A stretch of 64,000 nucleotides of DNA from the NCBI RefSeq assembly GCF_900163655.1, contig NZ_FWFG01000099.1, forward strand, positions 54,502 through 118,501, in the 5' to 3' direction. The notes below the pieces were generated by a model. That model searched no databases and was not told the DNA's origin. It saw only the letters and a program-made list of their open reading frames with translations. The translations under genes were made by a program, and so were the position numbers. This document shows, in pieces, positions 16,956-25,859 of the stretch. Within the stretch, counting starts at the first letter, position 1, and every line of letters begins with the position of its first letter. This stretch comes from Brachybacterium nesterenkovii (GTDB lineage Bacteria; Actinomycetota; Actinomycetes; Actinomycetales; Dermabacteraceae).

Positions 16956-18053
16956 ATGGTCCCCACCGGCCCCTCGGCGAGCACGCCGACGTCGGCCCCC
17001 GCGCGTGCCCTGGGCCCCGCCCCGGAGGTCGTGCTCGAGGTCCTCGACGGCTGCGCGGAGCTCGCCGCGCAGGAGGCCTCCGCGCTCGGGCCCGTCCGCA
17101 TCATCGGCTCGACGGAAGCGGTCGTCGCCACCGACGACCTGACCGGCGCGGCGGCCCTGCGTCGCTCCGTCGCGGCCTACCTGTGCATCCGCATCCCCGC
17201 GCGCCGACCCCAGGAGCTCCTCGAGACCTCGGTGATGCGGCACCTGGGGCAGGCGCTGCAGCGGCTCCAGCAGCTCCGCCCGCGCTCGGCCCGTTTCACC
17301 GGGCTGCGCCTCGCGGCGGCCGGGGCGGGCACGCCCGTCATGGAGCGCCTCGCCCAGGAGCTCGCGGCAGCGGTGGACCTGCCCGTGGACGCCGAGGACG
17401 GGGACCTGCTGGTCCGGGTGCGACCGGCCGCGCGCACCGACGGCGCGCCGCGGGCCTGGGAGGTGCTCGCGCGCCTGACGACCCGCCCCCTGTCGACGCG
17501 CGCCTGGCGGACGGTGGACTACCCGGGAGCGGTGAACGCGACGATCGCGGCCTGCGTCATGACCCTGATGGACGTCTCGGGCGAGGACGAGCTGCTGGAC
17601 ATGACCTGCGGATCCGGGACGCTGCTCATCGAGCAGTCGTTCCTCGCCGCGCCGAGGCGCGCCGTCGGCGTCGATCTGGCCCCTGCCGCGATCGAGGCCG
17701 CCCGTGCCCATCAGCGCGCCGCCCGCCGCAAGGGCCGCATCGACTGGATCGTGGGGGACGTGCTGACCGCGGACCTGCCCGGCGGCTTCACCCGCATCGT
17801 CGCGAATCCGCCGTGGGGCGAGATCCACGGCGAGCACGTCACGAACCAGGATCTCCTGGCATCGCTGCTGGCGCGGGCCGATGAGCTGGGCGCGCCCGGG
17901 TGCCGGGTCGGGATCCTCACGCACGAGATCCGGAGGATGCACGCCGTCCTCGCCGATCCGGCCTGCGCCTGGACCGCCGTCGACGAGCACCGCTTCTTCC
18001 AGAAGGGCCATCATCCGCGCCTGTTCCGGCTGCGGCGGCGCGACGAGCCCTGA
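16956..18053 (+). CDS. Class I SAM methyltransferase, RNA/N2-guanine type
   Basis: 365 residues. Residues ~20-190 resemble the THUMP-like/accessory region of RlmL/Trm14-type enzymes; the catalytic half has motif I DMTCGSGTLLIE (about 214-225) and the amino-methyltransferase motif IV NPPWGE (about 283-288). These features fit an enzyme methylating an exocyclic amine of guanine in rRNA or tRNA; a DNA target is less likely but not excluded. ATG 16956 is divergent from parA2. A run of GC-rich near-repeats (variants of GCGACGRGGCCCTG) follows the stop before the convergent TIGR03085 gene. Confidence 0.82.
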   Translation: MVPTGPSASTPTSAPARALGPAPEVVLEVLDGCAELAAQEASALGPVRIIGSTEAVVATDDLTGAAALRRSVAAYLCIRIPARRPQELLETSVMRHLGQALQRLQQLRPRSARFTGLRLAAAGAGTPVMERLAQELAAAVDLPVDAEDGDLLVRVRPAARTDGAPRAWEVLARLTTRPLSTRAWRTVDYPGAVNATIAACVMTLMDVSGEDELLDMTCGSGTLLIEQSFLAAPRRAVGVDLAPAAIEAARAHQRAARRKGRIDWIVGDVLTADLPGGFTRIVANPPWGEIHGEHVTNQDLLASLLARADELGAPGCRVGILTHEIRRMHAVLADPACAWTAVDEHRFFQKGHHPRLFRLRRRDEP

Positions 18054-18146
18054 GGCCGCGACGGGGCCTGATGCTGCGACGGGCCCTGCTGCCGCGACGA
18101 GCCCTGACGTCTCGCCCCGCCCGGACGCCTCAGACCAGCCCTGCCG

Positions 18147-18797
18147 TCAGATGCCGCGCTCTCCGCGGTGGAGCGCCGTCACGGCCTCGGGCTCGCCCTC
18201 GATGCGCACGCGCGCGACGCGGTCGCGCCCGAACGCCCACAGCAGCAGCTCCGAGGCCGGACCGTGGACGCGGACGGCCCCCTGATCCCGCGTGCCGGGC
18301 AGGCACAGGCCACCGAGCGGAGAGACCAGCGTGACGTCGACACCGGTGCGCACGAGCAGCTTGGCCATGCGGCGCAGGACGCTCCACAGCTCCCGCTCCG
18401 AGGACTCGGGCAGGGGGCGCGGCTCCCAGCCGGCGCGCGCCCGCCGCAGATCCTCGTGATGCACGAAGTACTCGCCGGTGTTCAGGAGCCCGTCGAGACC
18501 GCGCACGGGGGAGAAGCGTCCCGGTCCGTTCCGGAAGATCCCCACCTGCTCCGCCCAGTCCTTCTCGAGCAGCTTCGCGCGCTCCTTCTCCGTCCACTGC
18601 GCGATCGCGGGGAGCGGGACGTGCGGCCCGACGAGCAGGTCGGGACGCCGCTCGCGCAGGATCAGATGCTCCAGGAGGTCCTGGGCGTTCCAGTCGTCGA
18701 GGATCGTCGGGGCGTCCGGACCGAAGGACACGAGGTCATCGGCCAGGGCGGCGCGCTCGCTGACGACGAGGGATGGGGCACGGGTGTCTGCTGCCAT
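18147..18797 (-). CDS. TIGR03085-family metal-binding protein
   Basis: 216 residues, matching in length and motifs the actinobacterial TIGR03085 family, related to DinB/mycothiol-dependent maleylpyruvate isomerase N-terminal four-helix bundles. Characteristic segments are WNAQDLLEHLILRERRPD near residues 36-53 and EYFVHHEDLRRA near 109-120, whose His/Glu residues would bind a metal. Many relatives use mycothiol, but no reaction is known for this one. The ATG is preceded at six bases by TAGGAT on the minus strand and lacks a Shine-Dalgarno. Confidence 0.85.
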   Translation of the reverse strand: MAADTRAPSLVVSERAALADDLVSFGPDAPTILDDWNAQDLLEHLILRERRPDLLVGPHVPLPAIAQWTEKERAKLLEKDWAEQVGIFRNGPGRFSPVRGLDGLLNTGEYFVHHEDLRRARAGWEPRPLPESSERELWSVLRRMAKLLVRTGVDVTLVSPLGGLCLPGTRDQGAVRVHGPASELLLWAFGRDRVARVRIEGEPEAVTALHRGERGI

Positions 18798-18803
18798 GGG
18801 TAC

Positions 18804-18809
18804 ATCCTA
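18804..18809 (-). promoter_or_regulatory. Leaderless-type -10 for the TIGR03085 gene
   Basis: Minus-strand TAGGAT, six bases (GTACCC), ATG 18797. Confidence 0.6.
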
Positions 18810-18885
18810 GGGACGTGCACCGCTGACGTCGCCCAGCCCGGGGATCGGGGCCGACCCTGCGGTCGGCCCTCCCTCGGGCGCAGGG

Positions 18886-19863
18886 TCAGAGCGCGGGGCC
18901 CGGTCGCTCCTCGGAGGCGCCGTCCTCGTCGTCGCCCGGCTCCGCGGAGGTGCCCTCGTCACCGGAGAGCTCGGCGAGGAAGCGCTCGATCTCCTCGGAG
19001 ATCTGCTCGTCCGACGGCATCTCGGCATCCGGCGCACCCTCCTGCGACCCCGGAGCCCCGGCCAGCAGCGAGCCGTCGTAGCCGCGCTCGAGGTTGGCGA
19101 TGAGCTCGCCGAGCTGCGGGGCCTGGGCCACCTGCTCGTCGACCAGCTGCCGGGTCTCGCGGGCCGCCGGCGCGAGCGCGCCGACGGGCAGCGTCAGTCC
19201 GCTCTCGGTCTCGATCGCGCCGAGCAGGGCGATGGCCGCCTCGGGGTAGCCCATCTCGTGGAGGTACTGGGGCACGTGCGCCACGAGGCCGACGGTCTCG
19301 TGGCCGGCCTCGCCCAAGCGCATCGTCAGCAGGTGCGTGAAGCTGGAGCGCATCCGGAACGTCGACGGCAGCGGACGCGGCTCGCGGATGTGCGAGGGGT
19401 CGTCGGCGTACGTCGTGATCTGCAGCGGGCGGGTGTGGGGGACCGGCGCCGGGAAGCTCTGGGCGAGCACGATGCGGCGGATGCCGAGCTGCTCGACCAC
19501 GATGCGCAGCGCCGCGGCCAGGCGCTCCCATTCGAGGGTGGGCTCGGGCCCCGTGAGGAGGTAGAAGGGATCGCCACCGGGGCCGGTGATCTCATGGAGG
19601 ACGATCTCCGGCTTCTCGTAGTCGAGGAAGCGATCGCGCTCGAGGGTGATCTCCGGACGGTGCGCGCCGTAGTCGAAGACCTGGTCGAGATCGAGACGGC
19701 CGATGACGCGGCTGCCGAGGGCGCCCAGCAGATGCTCGTCGATGATCTCCTGCGCGTGCCCGGCGTCGGTGAACGCATCGAGCGTGACGAGAAGCGTCTC
19801 GCCCGTCAGGGTGCGCGAGTCGATGTGCTTGTCGTAGGTGAACAGGGTCGTCGGGTCGAGCAT
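18886..19863 (-). CDS. PAC2-family protein
   Basis: 325 residues. The body (about 1-270) matches the PAC2 (proteasome assembly chaperone 2-like) family, common in proteasome-bearing actinobacteria though a role in bacterial proteasome assembly is not established. Segments supporting this are TLLVTLDAFTDAG near residue 22, the FYLLTGPEP strand and VGLVAHVPQYLHEMGYPEAA near residue 190. The last ~55 residues are acidic and low-complexity. The ATG follows a GGAGG ribosome site. It is 88 bases from the TIGR03085 start region and on the same strand. Confidence 0.85.
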   Translation of the reverse strand: MLDPTTLFTYDKHIDSRTLTGETLLVTLDAFTDAGHAQEIIDEHLLGALGSRVIGRLDLDQVFDYGAHRPEITLERDRFLDYEKPEIVLHEITGPGGDPFYLLTGPEPTLEWERLAAALRIVVEQLGIRRIVLAQSFPAPVPHTRPLQITTYADDPSHIREPRPLPSTFRMRSSFTHLLTMRLGEAGHETVGLVAHVPQYLHEMGYPEAAIALLGAIETESGLTLPVGALAPAARETRQLVDEQVAQAPQLGELIANLERGYDGSLLAGAPGSQEGAPDAEMPSDEQISEEIERFLAELSGDEGTSAEPGDDEDGASEERPGPAL

Positions 19864-19963
19864 AGGGCCTCCGGGTTGCGGCGGACCGGGATCCGCGGAC
19901 GTCTGGTGAACTGTTCAACGAGATGCCGGGGGAGGGTATTCCAGCGGCGCCGGGAGTCTCGGA

Positions 19964-20785
19964 TCACGACAGCAGGCGCACGGTGTCCCAGCCGAGCTTG
20001 AGCGCGAGGGCGCCGACCACCACGAGGAACACGATCCGCACGAAGCCCGAGCCGTGGCGCAGGGCGAGACGAGCCCCGAGGGCGCCCCCGAGGATGTTCG
20101 CGACCGCCATGATCGCCCCGAGGCTCCAGACGATCTGCCCGTGCACGCCGAACACGAGCAGCGCCCCGAGGTTGGTGGTGAGGTTGGCGAGCTTGGCGTG
20201 GACGCTCGCCTCCAGGAAGCCGAACCCCAGCACGGTCACCATCGCGATGATGAAGAAGGTGCCCGTCCCCGGGCCGAGGATCCCGTCGTAGAGGCCGACG
20301 GCACCGCCGATCGCGCCCGCGCGCAGGGCGTGGGGGCGTCCCTGATGACGCGGGGCGTGCTCGAGCCCGAGCTGCGGGCGGCGCAGCGTGTGGATGCCGA
20401 CCACGACGAGGGCGACGAGCACGATGGGAGACATCCACGCCCGCGGGATGAGGGTCGCCAGGCTCGCTCCCGCCGCGCTCCCGAGGGCGGCGCAGACGAC
20501 GAGCGGGACGGCGGTCGCCGCGAGGGGGCGGATGCGGTGGATGTACGTGGCCGAGGAGACGGCGGTGCCGGCCGCGGCCGCGAGCTTATTGGTGCCCAGC
20601 ACCGCCCCGGTCGGCGCCTGCTGGGGGAGGCCCGTGAGCAGCGCCGGGAGCTGGATCAGCCCGCCGCCGCCAACCACCGCATCGACCCATCCCGCGCCGA
20701 AGGCGGCGAGCACGAGAAGTCCGAGGGCGAGGAGCGAGACCTCGCCGAGGAGGGGGAACTCGAGCACGGGCACCGGGTCAGTCAA
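19964..20785 (-). CDS. TSUP-family transporter (TauE/SafE)
   Basis: 273 residues with eight predicted hydrophobic segments. Family signatures are VDAVVGGGGLIQLP near the N-terminus and the second-half repeat GLYDGILGPGTG, plus KLANLTTN. TSUP proteins export sulfite or organosulfonates; the substrate cannot be read here. The longest frame begins with TTG 20785; GTG codons at 20773 and 20767 are alternatives, none with a strong ribosome site. It is divergent from the small ORF at 20893. Confidence 0.85.
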   Translation of the reverse strand: MTDPVPVLEFPLLGEVSLLALGLLVLAAFGAGWVDAVVGGGGLIQLPALLTGLPQQAPTGAVLGTNKLAAAAGTAVSSATYIHRIRPLAATAVPLVVCAALGSAAGASLATLIPRAWMSPIVLVALVVVGIHTLRRPQLGLEHAPRHQGRPHALRAGAIGGAVGLYDGILGPGTGTFFIIAMVTVLGFGFLEASVHAKLANLTTNLGALLVFGVHGQIVWSLGAIMAVANILGGALGARLALRHGSGFVRIVFLVVVGALALKLGWDTVRLLS

Positions 20786-20880
20786 CCAGAGAGACGACGG
20801 GGGAGGACCGGCTGGCCACGGCGGCGGGATCGGAGCGATGGGATCGGAGGGTTCCGGGCCTTGTGGGCGACCAGTCTCCG

Positions 20881-20886
20881 TAGAGT
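20881..20886 (+). promoter_or_regulatory. Leaderless-type -10 for the small ORF/DUF2252 pair
   Basis: TAGAGT, GGGGCC, ATG 20893: base for base the same arrangement as at 9030-9044. Confidence 0.6.
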
Positions 20887-20892
20887 GGGGCC

Positions 20893-21072
20893 ATGTTCTC
20901 CCTCCTGGCCCTGGCGGCCATCGCTCTCGTCGTCATCGGGCTCGTCCTCGTGGTCCTCGCGCTGGTGATGCTCCTGGTGGGCCGCAGCCGTCCCTCGCAG
21001 TCCGGCCCCGCGAGCCCGGCGGTCTCCGCGCCCTCGACCACGACGCCCCACGGCACGCACACCGAGCCGTGA
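20893..21072 (+). CDS. Small single-span membrane protein
   Basis: 59 residues: a long hydrophobic helix (about 3-30, FSLLALAAIALVVIGL...) followed by a Ser/Pro/Thr-rich tail ending GTHTEP. No family is recognised. Support for a real gene comes from the leaderless promoter precisely placed at its ATG and the four-base GTGA overlap with the DUF2252 gene, which implies coupled translation. It may be a membrane partner of that protein or simply a leader peptide; function unknown. Confidence 0.65.
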   Translation: MFSLLALAAIALVVIGLVLVVLALVMLLVGRSRPSQSGPASPAVSAPSTTTPHGTHTEP

Positions 21073-22460
21073 CGGCCGCAGCGCCGGGCGGGATGGCGCG
21101 CTTCCTCCCACCGGGCGGGGACGCCGCGACGGCCCGCGAGTCCGGCCGCGACATCCGCGGCCCGGTCCCGCGGTCCGAGCACGCCGAGGTGGTGGTGCCC
21201 GAGCATCGCGACCCGCTGCGGATCATCGAGCGGACGCACGCGGGGAGGATCCCCGAGCTCATCGGGGTGCGGGTCAACCGCATGCTGCAGAGCGCCCACG
21301 CCTACTACCGCGGCACCGTCGACGTCATGACCCGGGACCTCGCGGCCGGTCCGCGGACGGGGATCCACGTGGTCATCGACGCCGACGCCCACCTGGGCAA
21401 CTTCGGCCTCTACGCGAGCCCCGAGCGGCGCCTCGTGTTCGACCTCAACGACTTCGACGAGGCCGGGATCGGGCCGTGGGAGTGGGATCTCAAGCGCATG
21501 GGCGTCTCGCTCGTCCTCGAGCTGGCCGAGCAGGGCGCGGGCGAGGAGCGGGCCCGCGCCGAGGTGACCGCGATGATCGGCGCCTACCGCGATCAGCTGC
21601 GACGCCTCGGGGAGGTCTCCGCGACCGATCGCTACTTCGCGTCCGTCGACGCGGCGAGCGAGCTGCTGGGGGCCGGGTACCCGTCGTTCGATCGCGGCGT
21701 CGCCAAGGCCCGCCGGCGCACGAGCGAGCAGGCGTTGGGGAAGGTCGCCCGGATCGACGAGCGCGGCCGCCCATACCTGGATGTCCAGCCCCCGCTGCTC
21801 GTCCCGTATCCGCCCGGACGGATCGAGCGCGTGCGGCACCGCCTGCGCGAGTACCTCACGACCCTCCACGCCGATCGCGCCCTCCTGCTGAGCCAGTACC
21901 GGCTCGTCGACGTCGCCCGCCGCGTGGTCGGCGTCTCCAGCGTCGGCACGCACTGCTCGATCGTCCTGCTGCAGGGGCCGTCGGGCGAGCACCTGCTGCT
22001 GCAGGTCAAGGAGGCGCTCCCGTCGGTGCTCGAGACCTACGGGGGACTGCCGGACGTCGCACCACGACCGGGGCCAACGCAGGACGCCCACGCGCGGCGC
22101 GTCACCGGATCCCAGCGGATCCTGCAGTCCGTCTCCGATCCGTTCCTCGGACGCACCGTGGACCCCGACGGCCGCAACTACTTCTGGCGCCAGTTCCGGG
22201 ACATGAAGGGCAGCATCGACCTGTCCGAGGCCGGAGCGGGGGAGGTGCGCGCGTATGCGGCGCTGTGCGCGCGCCAGCTCGCCCGCGCCCATGCGCAGAG
22301 CCCGGACGCCTTCGCCGTGATCGGCTACCTGGGGCGCTCCGACGCGGTGCCCGCGGCGATCGCCGCCTGGTCCTGCGACTACGCGCAGATCGTGCAGCAG
22401 GACTGGCGGGACTTCGCCGAAGCGGTCGCGGACGGGCGCTTCCCGTGCGCCGAGGGCTGA
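21069..22460 (+). CDS. DUF2252 protein
   Basis: 463 residues, the usual length for DUF2252, a family with a protein-kinase-like fold and no settled function. Visible signatures are DADAHLGNFGLYASPE near residue 96, the DLNDFDEAGIGPWEWDLKR block that is the family hallmark, and a C-terminal YAALCARQLARAHAQS region. The GTG overlaps the stop of the 59-residue membrane ORF. Candidate activity is phosphotransfer on a small molecule, by analogy with the fold only. Confidence 0.85.
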   Translation: MTAAAPGGMARFLPPGGDAATARESGRDIRGPVPRSEHAEVVVPEHRDPLRIIERTHAGRIPELIGVRVNRMLQSAHAYYRGTVDVMTRDLAAGPRTGIHVVIDADAHLGNFGLYASPERRLVFDLNDFDEAGIGPWEWDLKRMGVSLVLELAEQGAGEERARAEVTAMIGAYRDQLRRLGEVSATDRYFASVDAASELLGAGYPSFDRGVAKARRRTSEQALGKVARIDERGRPYLDVQPPLLVPYPPGRIERVRHRLREYLTTLHADRALLLSQYRLVDVARRVVGVSSVGTHCSIVLLQGPSGEHLLLQVKEALPSVLETYGGLPDVAPRPGPTQDAHARRVTGSQRILQSVSDPFLGRTVDPDGRNYFWRQFRDMKGSIDLSEAGAGEVRAYAALCARQLARAHAQSPDAFAVIGYLGRSDAVPAAIAAWSCDYAQIVQQDWRDFAEAVADGRFPCAEG

Positions 22461-22538
22461 GCGCGACGCAGAACAGGGGTGATGGACAGCACCGGCTGAT
22501 GCGGGCCGTTGGGTCCTGCCCGGCGGTCGGACAGGACA

Positions 22539-22544
22539 TAGGCT
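22539..22544 (+). promoter_or_regulatory. -10 element at the M23 peptidase gene
   Basis: TAGGCT, six bases (GAGGGC), then ACG AAC CTC in frame with the peptidase. The T-A-G is also an in-frame stop, so the frame cannot extend further upstream. Confidence 0.5.
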
Positions 22545-22646
22545 GAGGGCACGAACCTCCGCTCCGCCACCCGGCTCCGGCCGGCCGACATCGGCGATCT
22601 GCTGCCCGCCGCGCAGCCGCAGACCCCGCCGACGAGCCTGCCCCCG

Positions 22647-24218
22647 TTGCCGGACGCCGACGACGATCCGGCCCCGCGCCTGGAAGGTCTGCGACGCCGG
22701 GTCCGGGCCGCCTGCACCACGCTGAGCGGCCGCCTCCCGTCCGCCCAGACCCTGCGCGCCGCCGCGGCCGGGCTGCTGGTGGGGGCCTGCGTCGCAGGCG
22801 GTGCGGTCGCCACGCTGCGCGTCGATGCCACGCCCCAGGCTGTGCAGACCGCAGACGTGGGGGAGCAGGCCCGCGTGGGGAAGCAGGACGAGCGCCTCCT
22901 CCTCGAGCTCGATGCGCGCGACCGGCAGGGAGCGGCATCCACCGCGCCCTCGGTGCCGGTGTCCGGCATCGCGGCATTCTCCGCCTCCGCTCCCGGCGCC
23001 CCGGGCGCGAAGGGAACGGTCGTGGCCGGTGCCGGCATGCACGTCGACGGCTCGGTCGACCTCATCAAGCCGGTCCAGGGGGCCGTCGAGGGATCCGGGT
23101 ACGGCATGCGGTTCCACCCGATCCTGAACACGTGGAAGATGCACAACGGCACCGACTTCCCCGTCGGATGCGGGACGCCCGTGTACGCCTCCGCCGCGGG
23201 AACGGTGACGCACGCCGCCTACCGCGGTCCATCGGGCAATGCGGTGGAGATCGACCACGCCGACCTCAACGGCGACGCCGCGGGCTCCTCGTTCTCCACG
23301 CACTACTTCCACCTGTCCGCCTTCGGCGTCCGCGTCGGCGACCACGTCGAGCAGGGCCAGTTCATCGGCCTGTCCGGCACGACGGGCCGCTCGACCGGCT
23401 GCCACCTGCATTTCGAGGTGATGGTCGACGGCGTCTACGTCGACCCGATGTCGGTACTGGGGGAGTCGACCGCGACCCCGGGAGCCGGCGTCGCGGCCTA
23501 CGGCGAGCAGGGCGACACCTGGTCCGTTCCGCTGCCCGCCGAGGACGCCCAGCACAAGCAGGATGCCCTGAACGACCCCGAGGAGCCGGTGGCCCCGGCA
23601 ACGGGGTCCAGCGGCGCGCCGTCATCGCCGGCGCCCGTGCAGGAGCCCGCAGAGAAGCCCGTCGTCGCCGATCCGGCCCCGAAGCAGCAGGACCCGGCGA
23701 CGACCTCTCCGGCACCGAATCCGACTCACACGAAACCCGCTCAGACGAAGCCCGCGACCCAGCCGGCCCCGCAGCCCGCACCCGACCCGGCGCCCATCGC
23801 ACAGCCTGCTCCTGAGCCTGACCCGGCGCCCGCCCCGAAGCCTGCGGACCCGGTGGTGGAGGCTCCGGTGACGACGCCCGCGACTCCCGTGGAGCCCCCG
23901 ACGACCACGGCCCCGAACACCACGACCTCTCCGCCATCGACCACCACGACACCCGCCACCCAGACCCCGACGACCACCGACCCGGCGACGACGGAGGATC
24001 CGGCGACCGAGCCCCCGTACTGCCGCCCGGCTGACGGGACGACGGACGAGGACGGTGCGACGACGACGCCGTGGCCCCTCGGGGACACGCCTCTCGAGGA
24101 CGTCATCTGGGACCACACGCTAGAGATCTGCCCCGAGGGCCACGATCCTGCTGAGCCGCTGCCGACGAGCGGGACCGGCGGGGAGAGCACCGGATCGGGC
24201 ACCGCCGCCGGGGTCTGA
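22647..24218 (+). CDS. M23-family (LytM-type) peptidase, membrane-anchored, Pro/Thr-rich tail
   Basis: 523 residues from TTG 22647, or 555 if translation begins at ACG 22551. A transmembrane helix (about residues 32-52 from the TTG, AAAAGLLVGACVAGGAV) precedes a secreted M23 domain: SGYGMRFHPI, HNGTDFPVG (zinc His and Asp), THYFHLS and GCHLHFEVM (zinc His). All zinc ligands are present, so it should cut cell-wall peptide bridges. The last ~220 residues are Pro/Thr/Ala-rich, probably spanning the wall. No ribosome site precedes the TTG; the upstream codons look coding. Confidence 0.88.
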   Translation: MPDADDDPAPRLEGLRRRVRAACTTLSGRLPSAQTLRAAAAGLLVGACVAGGAVATLRVDATPQAVQTADVGEQARVGKQDERLLLELDARDRQGAASTAPSVPVSGIAAFSASAPGAPGAKGTVVAGAGMHVDGSVDLIKPVQGAVEGSGYGMRFHPILNTWKMHNGTDFPVGCGTPVYASAAGTVTHAAYRGPSGNAVEIDHADLNGDAAGSSFSTHYFHLSAFGVRVGDHVEQGQFIGLSGTTGRSTGCHLHFEVMVDGVYVDPMSVLGESTATPGAGVAAYGEQGDTWSVPLPAEDAQHKQDALNDPEEPVAPATGSSGAPSSPAPVQEPAEKPVVADPAPKQQDPATTSPAPNPTHTKPAQTKPATQPAPQPAPDPAPIAQPAPEPDPAPAPKPADPVVEAPVTTPATPVEPPTTTAPNTTTSPPSTTTTPATQTPTTTDPATTEDPATEPPYCRPADGTTDEDGATTTPWPLGDTPLEDVIWDHTLEICPEGHDPAEPLPTSGTGGESTGSGTAAGV

Positions 24219-24313
24219 GCGGGAAGCTCGGGGCACGGGGGAGCGGTGTCCATCTGACTCCCACCCTGCCGTGACAGCGTGTCCGGGAACTCCCGCACAC
24301 GAAAGGGCACGAT

Positions 24314-25027
24314 ATGAGCACGAGGGTCCTGATGGTCATCTCCGCCGCGGACGGCTGGACGCTGGCGGACGGTACAGTCCACCCGACGGGATACTGGGCC
24401 GAGGAGGTCTCCGAGCCGCATCGCGTATTCACCGAGGCAGGATGGGACATCACGGTCGCCACGCCCGGCGGTATCGCTCCGACGGTCGACCAGCTCAGCC
24501 TGGGGATCATGGGCGGAATGCCCGGGAAGCGGAGAGCAGTGCAGGAGTACCTCGACGCGATCTCCGAGCAGCTCGAGCATCCGCTGGCTCTCGATGCGGT
24601 CGATGAGGAGGAGTACGACCTCGTGTTCTATCCCGGCGGCCATGGTCCGATGGAGGACCTCGCCGTCGACCCCGTCTCGGGAGCGCTGCTGGCCCGTCGT
24701 CTGCGCGCGAACCGCCCGCTGGCGCTGCTGTGCCATGCACCGGCGGCCGTGCTCGCCGCGACGGATGAGACCGGCACGAACGCGTTCACCACTCGACGCA
24801 TGACAGGACTGTCGAACGTCGAGGAGAAGTTCAACCCGTTCGCCCGCAAGGCCCGCTGGCTTCTCGAGGACAGGCTCAAGGAGTCCGGCATCGTATACGA
24901 CAACGCGACGCTGCCGTACCGGTCGCATGTCGTCGTCGACGGGAATCTCTACAGCGGCCAGAACCCGCAATCGGCGACGGCGCTCGCGGAGCGCCTGGTC
25001 GAGGACCTCGGCGCGCGGACGGCCTGA
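24314..25027 (+). CDS. DJ-1/PfpI-family class I glutamine-amidotransferase-like protein
   Basis: 237 residues. Hsp31-like arrangement: conserved VHPTGYWAEE near residues 22-31 (Glu), YPGGHGPMEDL at 107-117, and the nucleophilic elbow ALLCHAPAAVL with Cys140-His141. Such proteins act as glyoxalase III/deglycase or holdase chaperones; which applies here is not visible. ATG 24314 after a GAAAGGG ribosome site. It is followed by an AT-richer 270-base region holding a palindrome and a decayed gene. Confidence 0.85.
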   Translation: MSTRVLMVISAADGWTLADGTVHPTGYWAEEVSEPHRVFTEAGWDITVATPGGIAPTVDQLSLGIMGGMPGKRRAVQEYLDAISEQLEHPLALDAVDEEEYDLVFYPGGHGPMEDLAVDPVSGALLARRLRANRPLALLCHAPAAVLAATDETGTNAFTTRRMTGLSNVEEKFNPFARKARWLLEDRLKESGIVYDNATLPYRSHVVVDGNLYSGQNPQSATALAERLVEDLGARTA

Positions 25028-25141
25028 CGGAGCGACGACGCGCTGAGAGCGGCGCCTCGCGATCCGCAGGCGAGACACGATGCTGGGACGACGGGGAGGG
25101 GGCGGAGCCGCCGGCCAGGTCTCTCCTCCCTTTCACTTTAC

Positions 25142-25155
25142 ATAACGTACATTAT
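25142..25155. promoter_or_regulatory. AT-rich palindrome ATAACGTACATTAT (operator-like)
   Basis: Fourteen bases of form ATAAnGTACnTTAT in an island of low GC within a very GC-rich window. Part of the 271-base gap 25028-25298, which otherwise holds only a 14-base direct repeat at 25217-25244. Confidence 0.4.
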
Positions 25156-25216
25156 CGGTTCTTTCCTGATTGTGTTCCCGGGGCCGTGGTCGACTCGAAC
25201 AGCCTGCTTCCGCATC

Positions 25217-25244
25217 CCTGTATGTCGCTGCCTGTATGTCTCTG
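25217..25244. repeat. Adjacent 14-base direct repeats
   Basis: CCTGTATGTCGCTG followed at once by CCTGTATGTCTCTG, one mismatch. Lies just downstream of the decayed DUF1963 gene. Confidence 0.7.
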
Positions 25245-25298
25245 TGAGAATGCGGCCGGACGGCTGCTGCACGCCTCTGGTCCCGACGCTGACCGAGC

Positions 25299-25855
25299 TC
25301 AGGAGCACTCCATGACGAGCCAGGCGTCCTCCCAGCGATGCGCACGCATCGCGTCCTCGGGCATGACGACGTACAGGAAGCCGACATCGCCCCACATCAT
25401 CTGCGCGGCGTCCTCCGAGCAGATCTGCAGCAGCAGCCGCCACGAGTCGACGTCGGCCGCCGGTCGACCCGTGGCCTCCGTCGCGAGCTCTGCGATCCCG
25501 CCCTGGACGGCATCGGCGTAACCGAGCAGCCGGCACCGATCCGCTCCGCGTTCCATGATGTCGACGTACGCGTCCGCATCCCGCTCGTCGAGCGCGAGCG
25601 CCTCGCACCCCCGAGTGGCCCACGCCGGAAACGTCAGCTCCTCGCGCACGGCCAGTGCGACCGGCGGGAAGATCGCCTCCTCGTGGTCGGTCATCGCGCC
25701 GGGACGCTATGGCGCACGAGCGCCTGATCCGCCGGGGTCCACAGCAGGCGCCAGTGCTCGCGATCGTCCGGCTCATCGCCCCACACCATCGCCTCCTCGT
25801 CATAGAAGAGGCTCAGCATCCCCGCCTGCGGCAGGCCGCCGTCGGCGAGCACCGA
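25299..25855 (-). pseudogene. DUF1963 (YwqG-like) gene remnant, truncated and frameshifted
   Basis: Two adjacent minus-strand frames give continuous DUF1963 similarity. The first (about 25855-25691) carries GGLPQAGMLSLFY and WGDEPDDREHWRLLW and stops at TGA; the second (25694-25299, 131 residues, MTDHEEAIFPPVAL...) overlaps it by ATGA and carries RCRLLGYADAVQGG, WRLLLQICSEDAAQMMWGD and FLYVVMPEDAM. Family members are ~250-300 residues in one frame; here the N-terminal ~100 residues are missing and the rest is split. The 16-bp terminator at 25860-25898 lies immediately upstream. The downstream part could still be translated alone. Confidence 0.65.
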
Positions 25856-25859
25856 GGAC

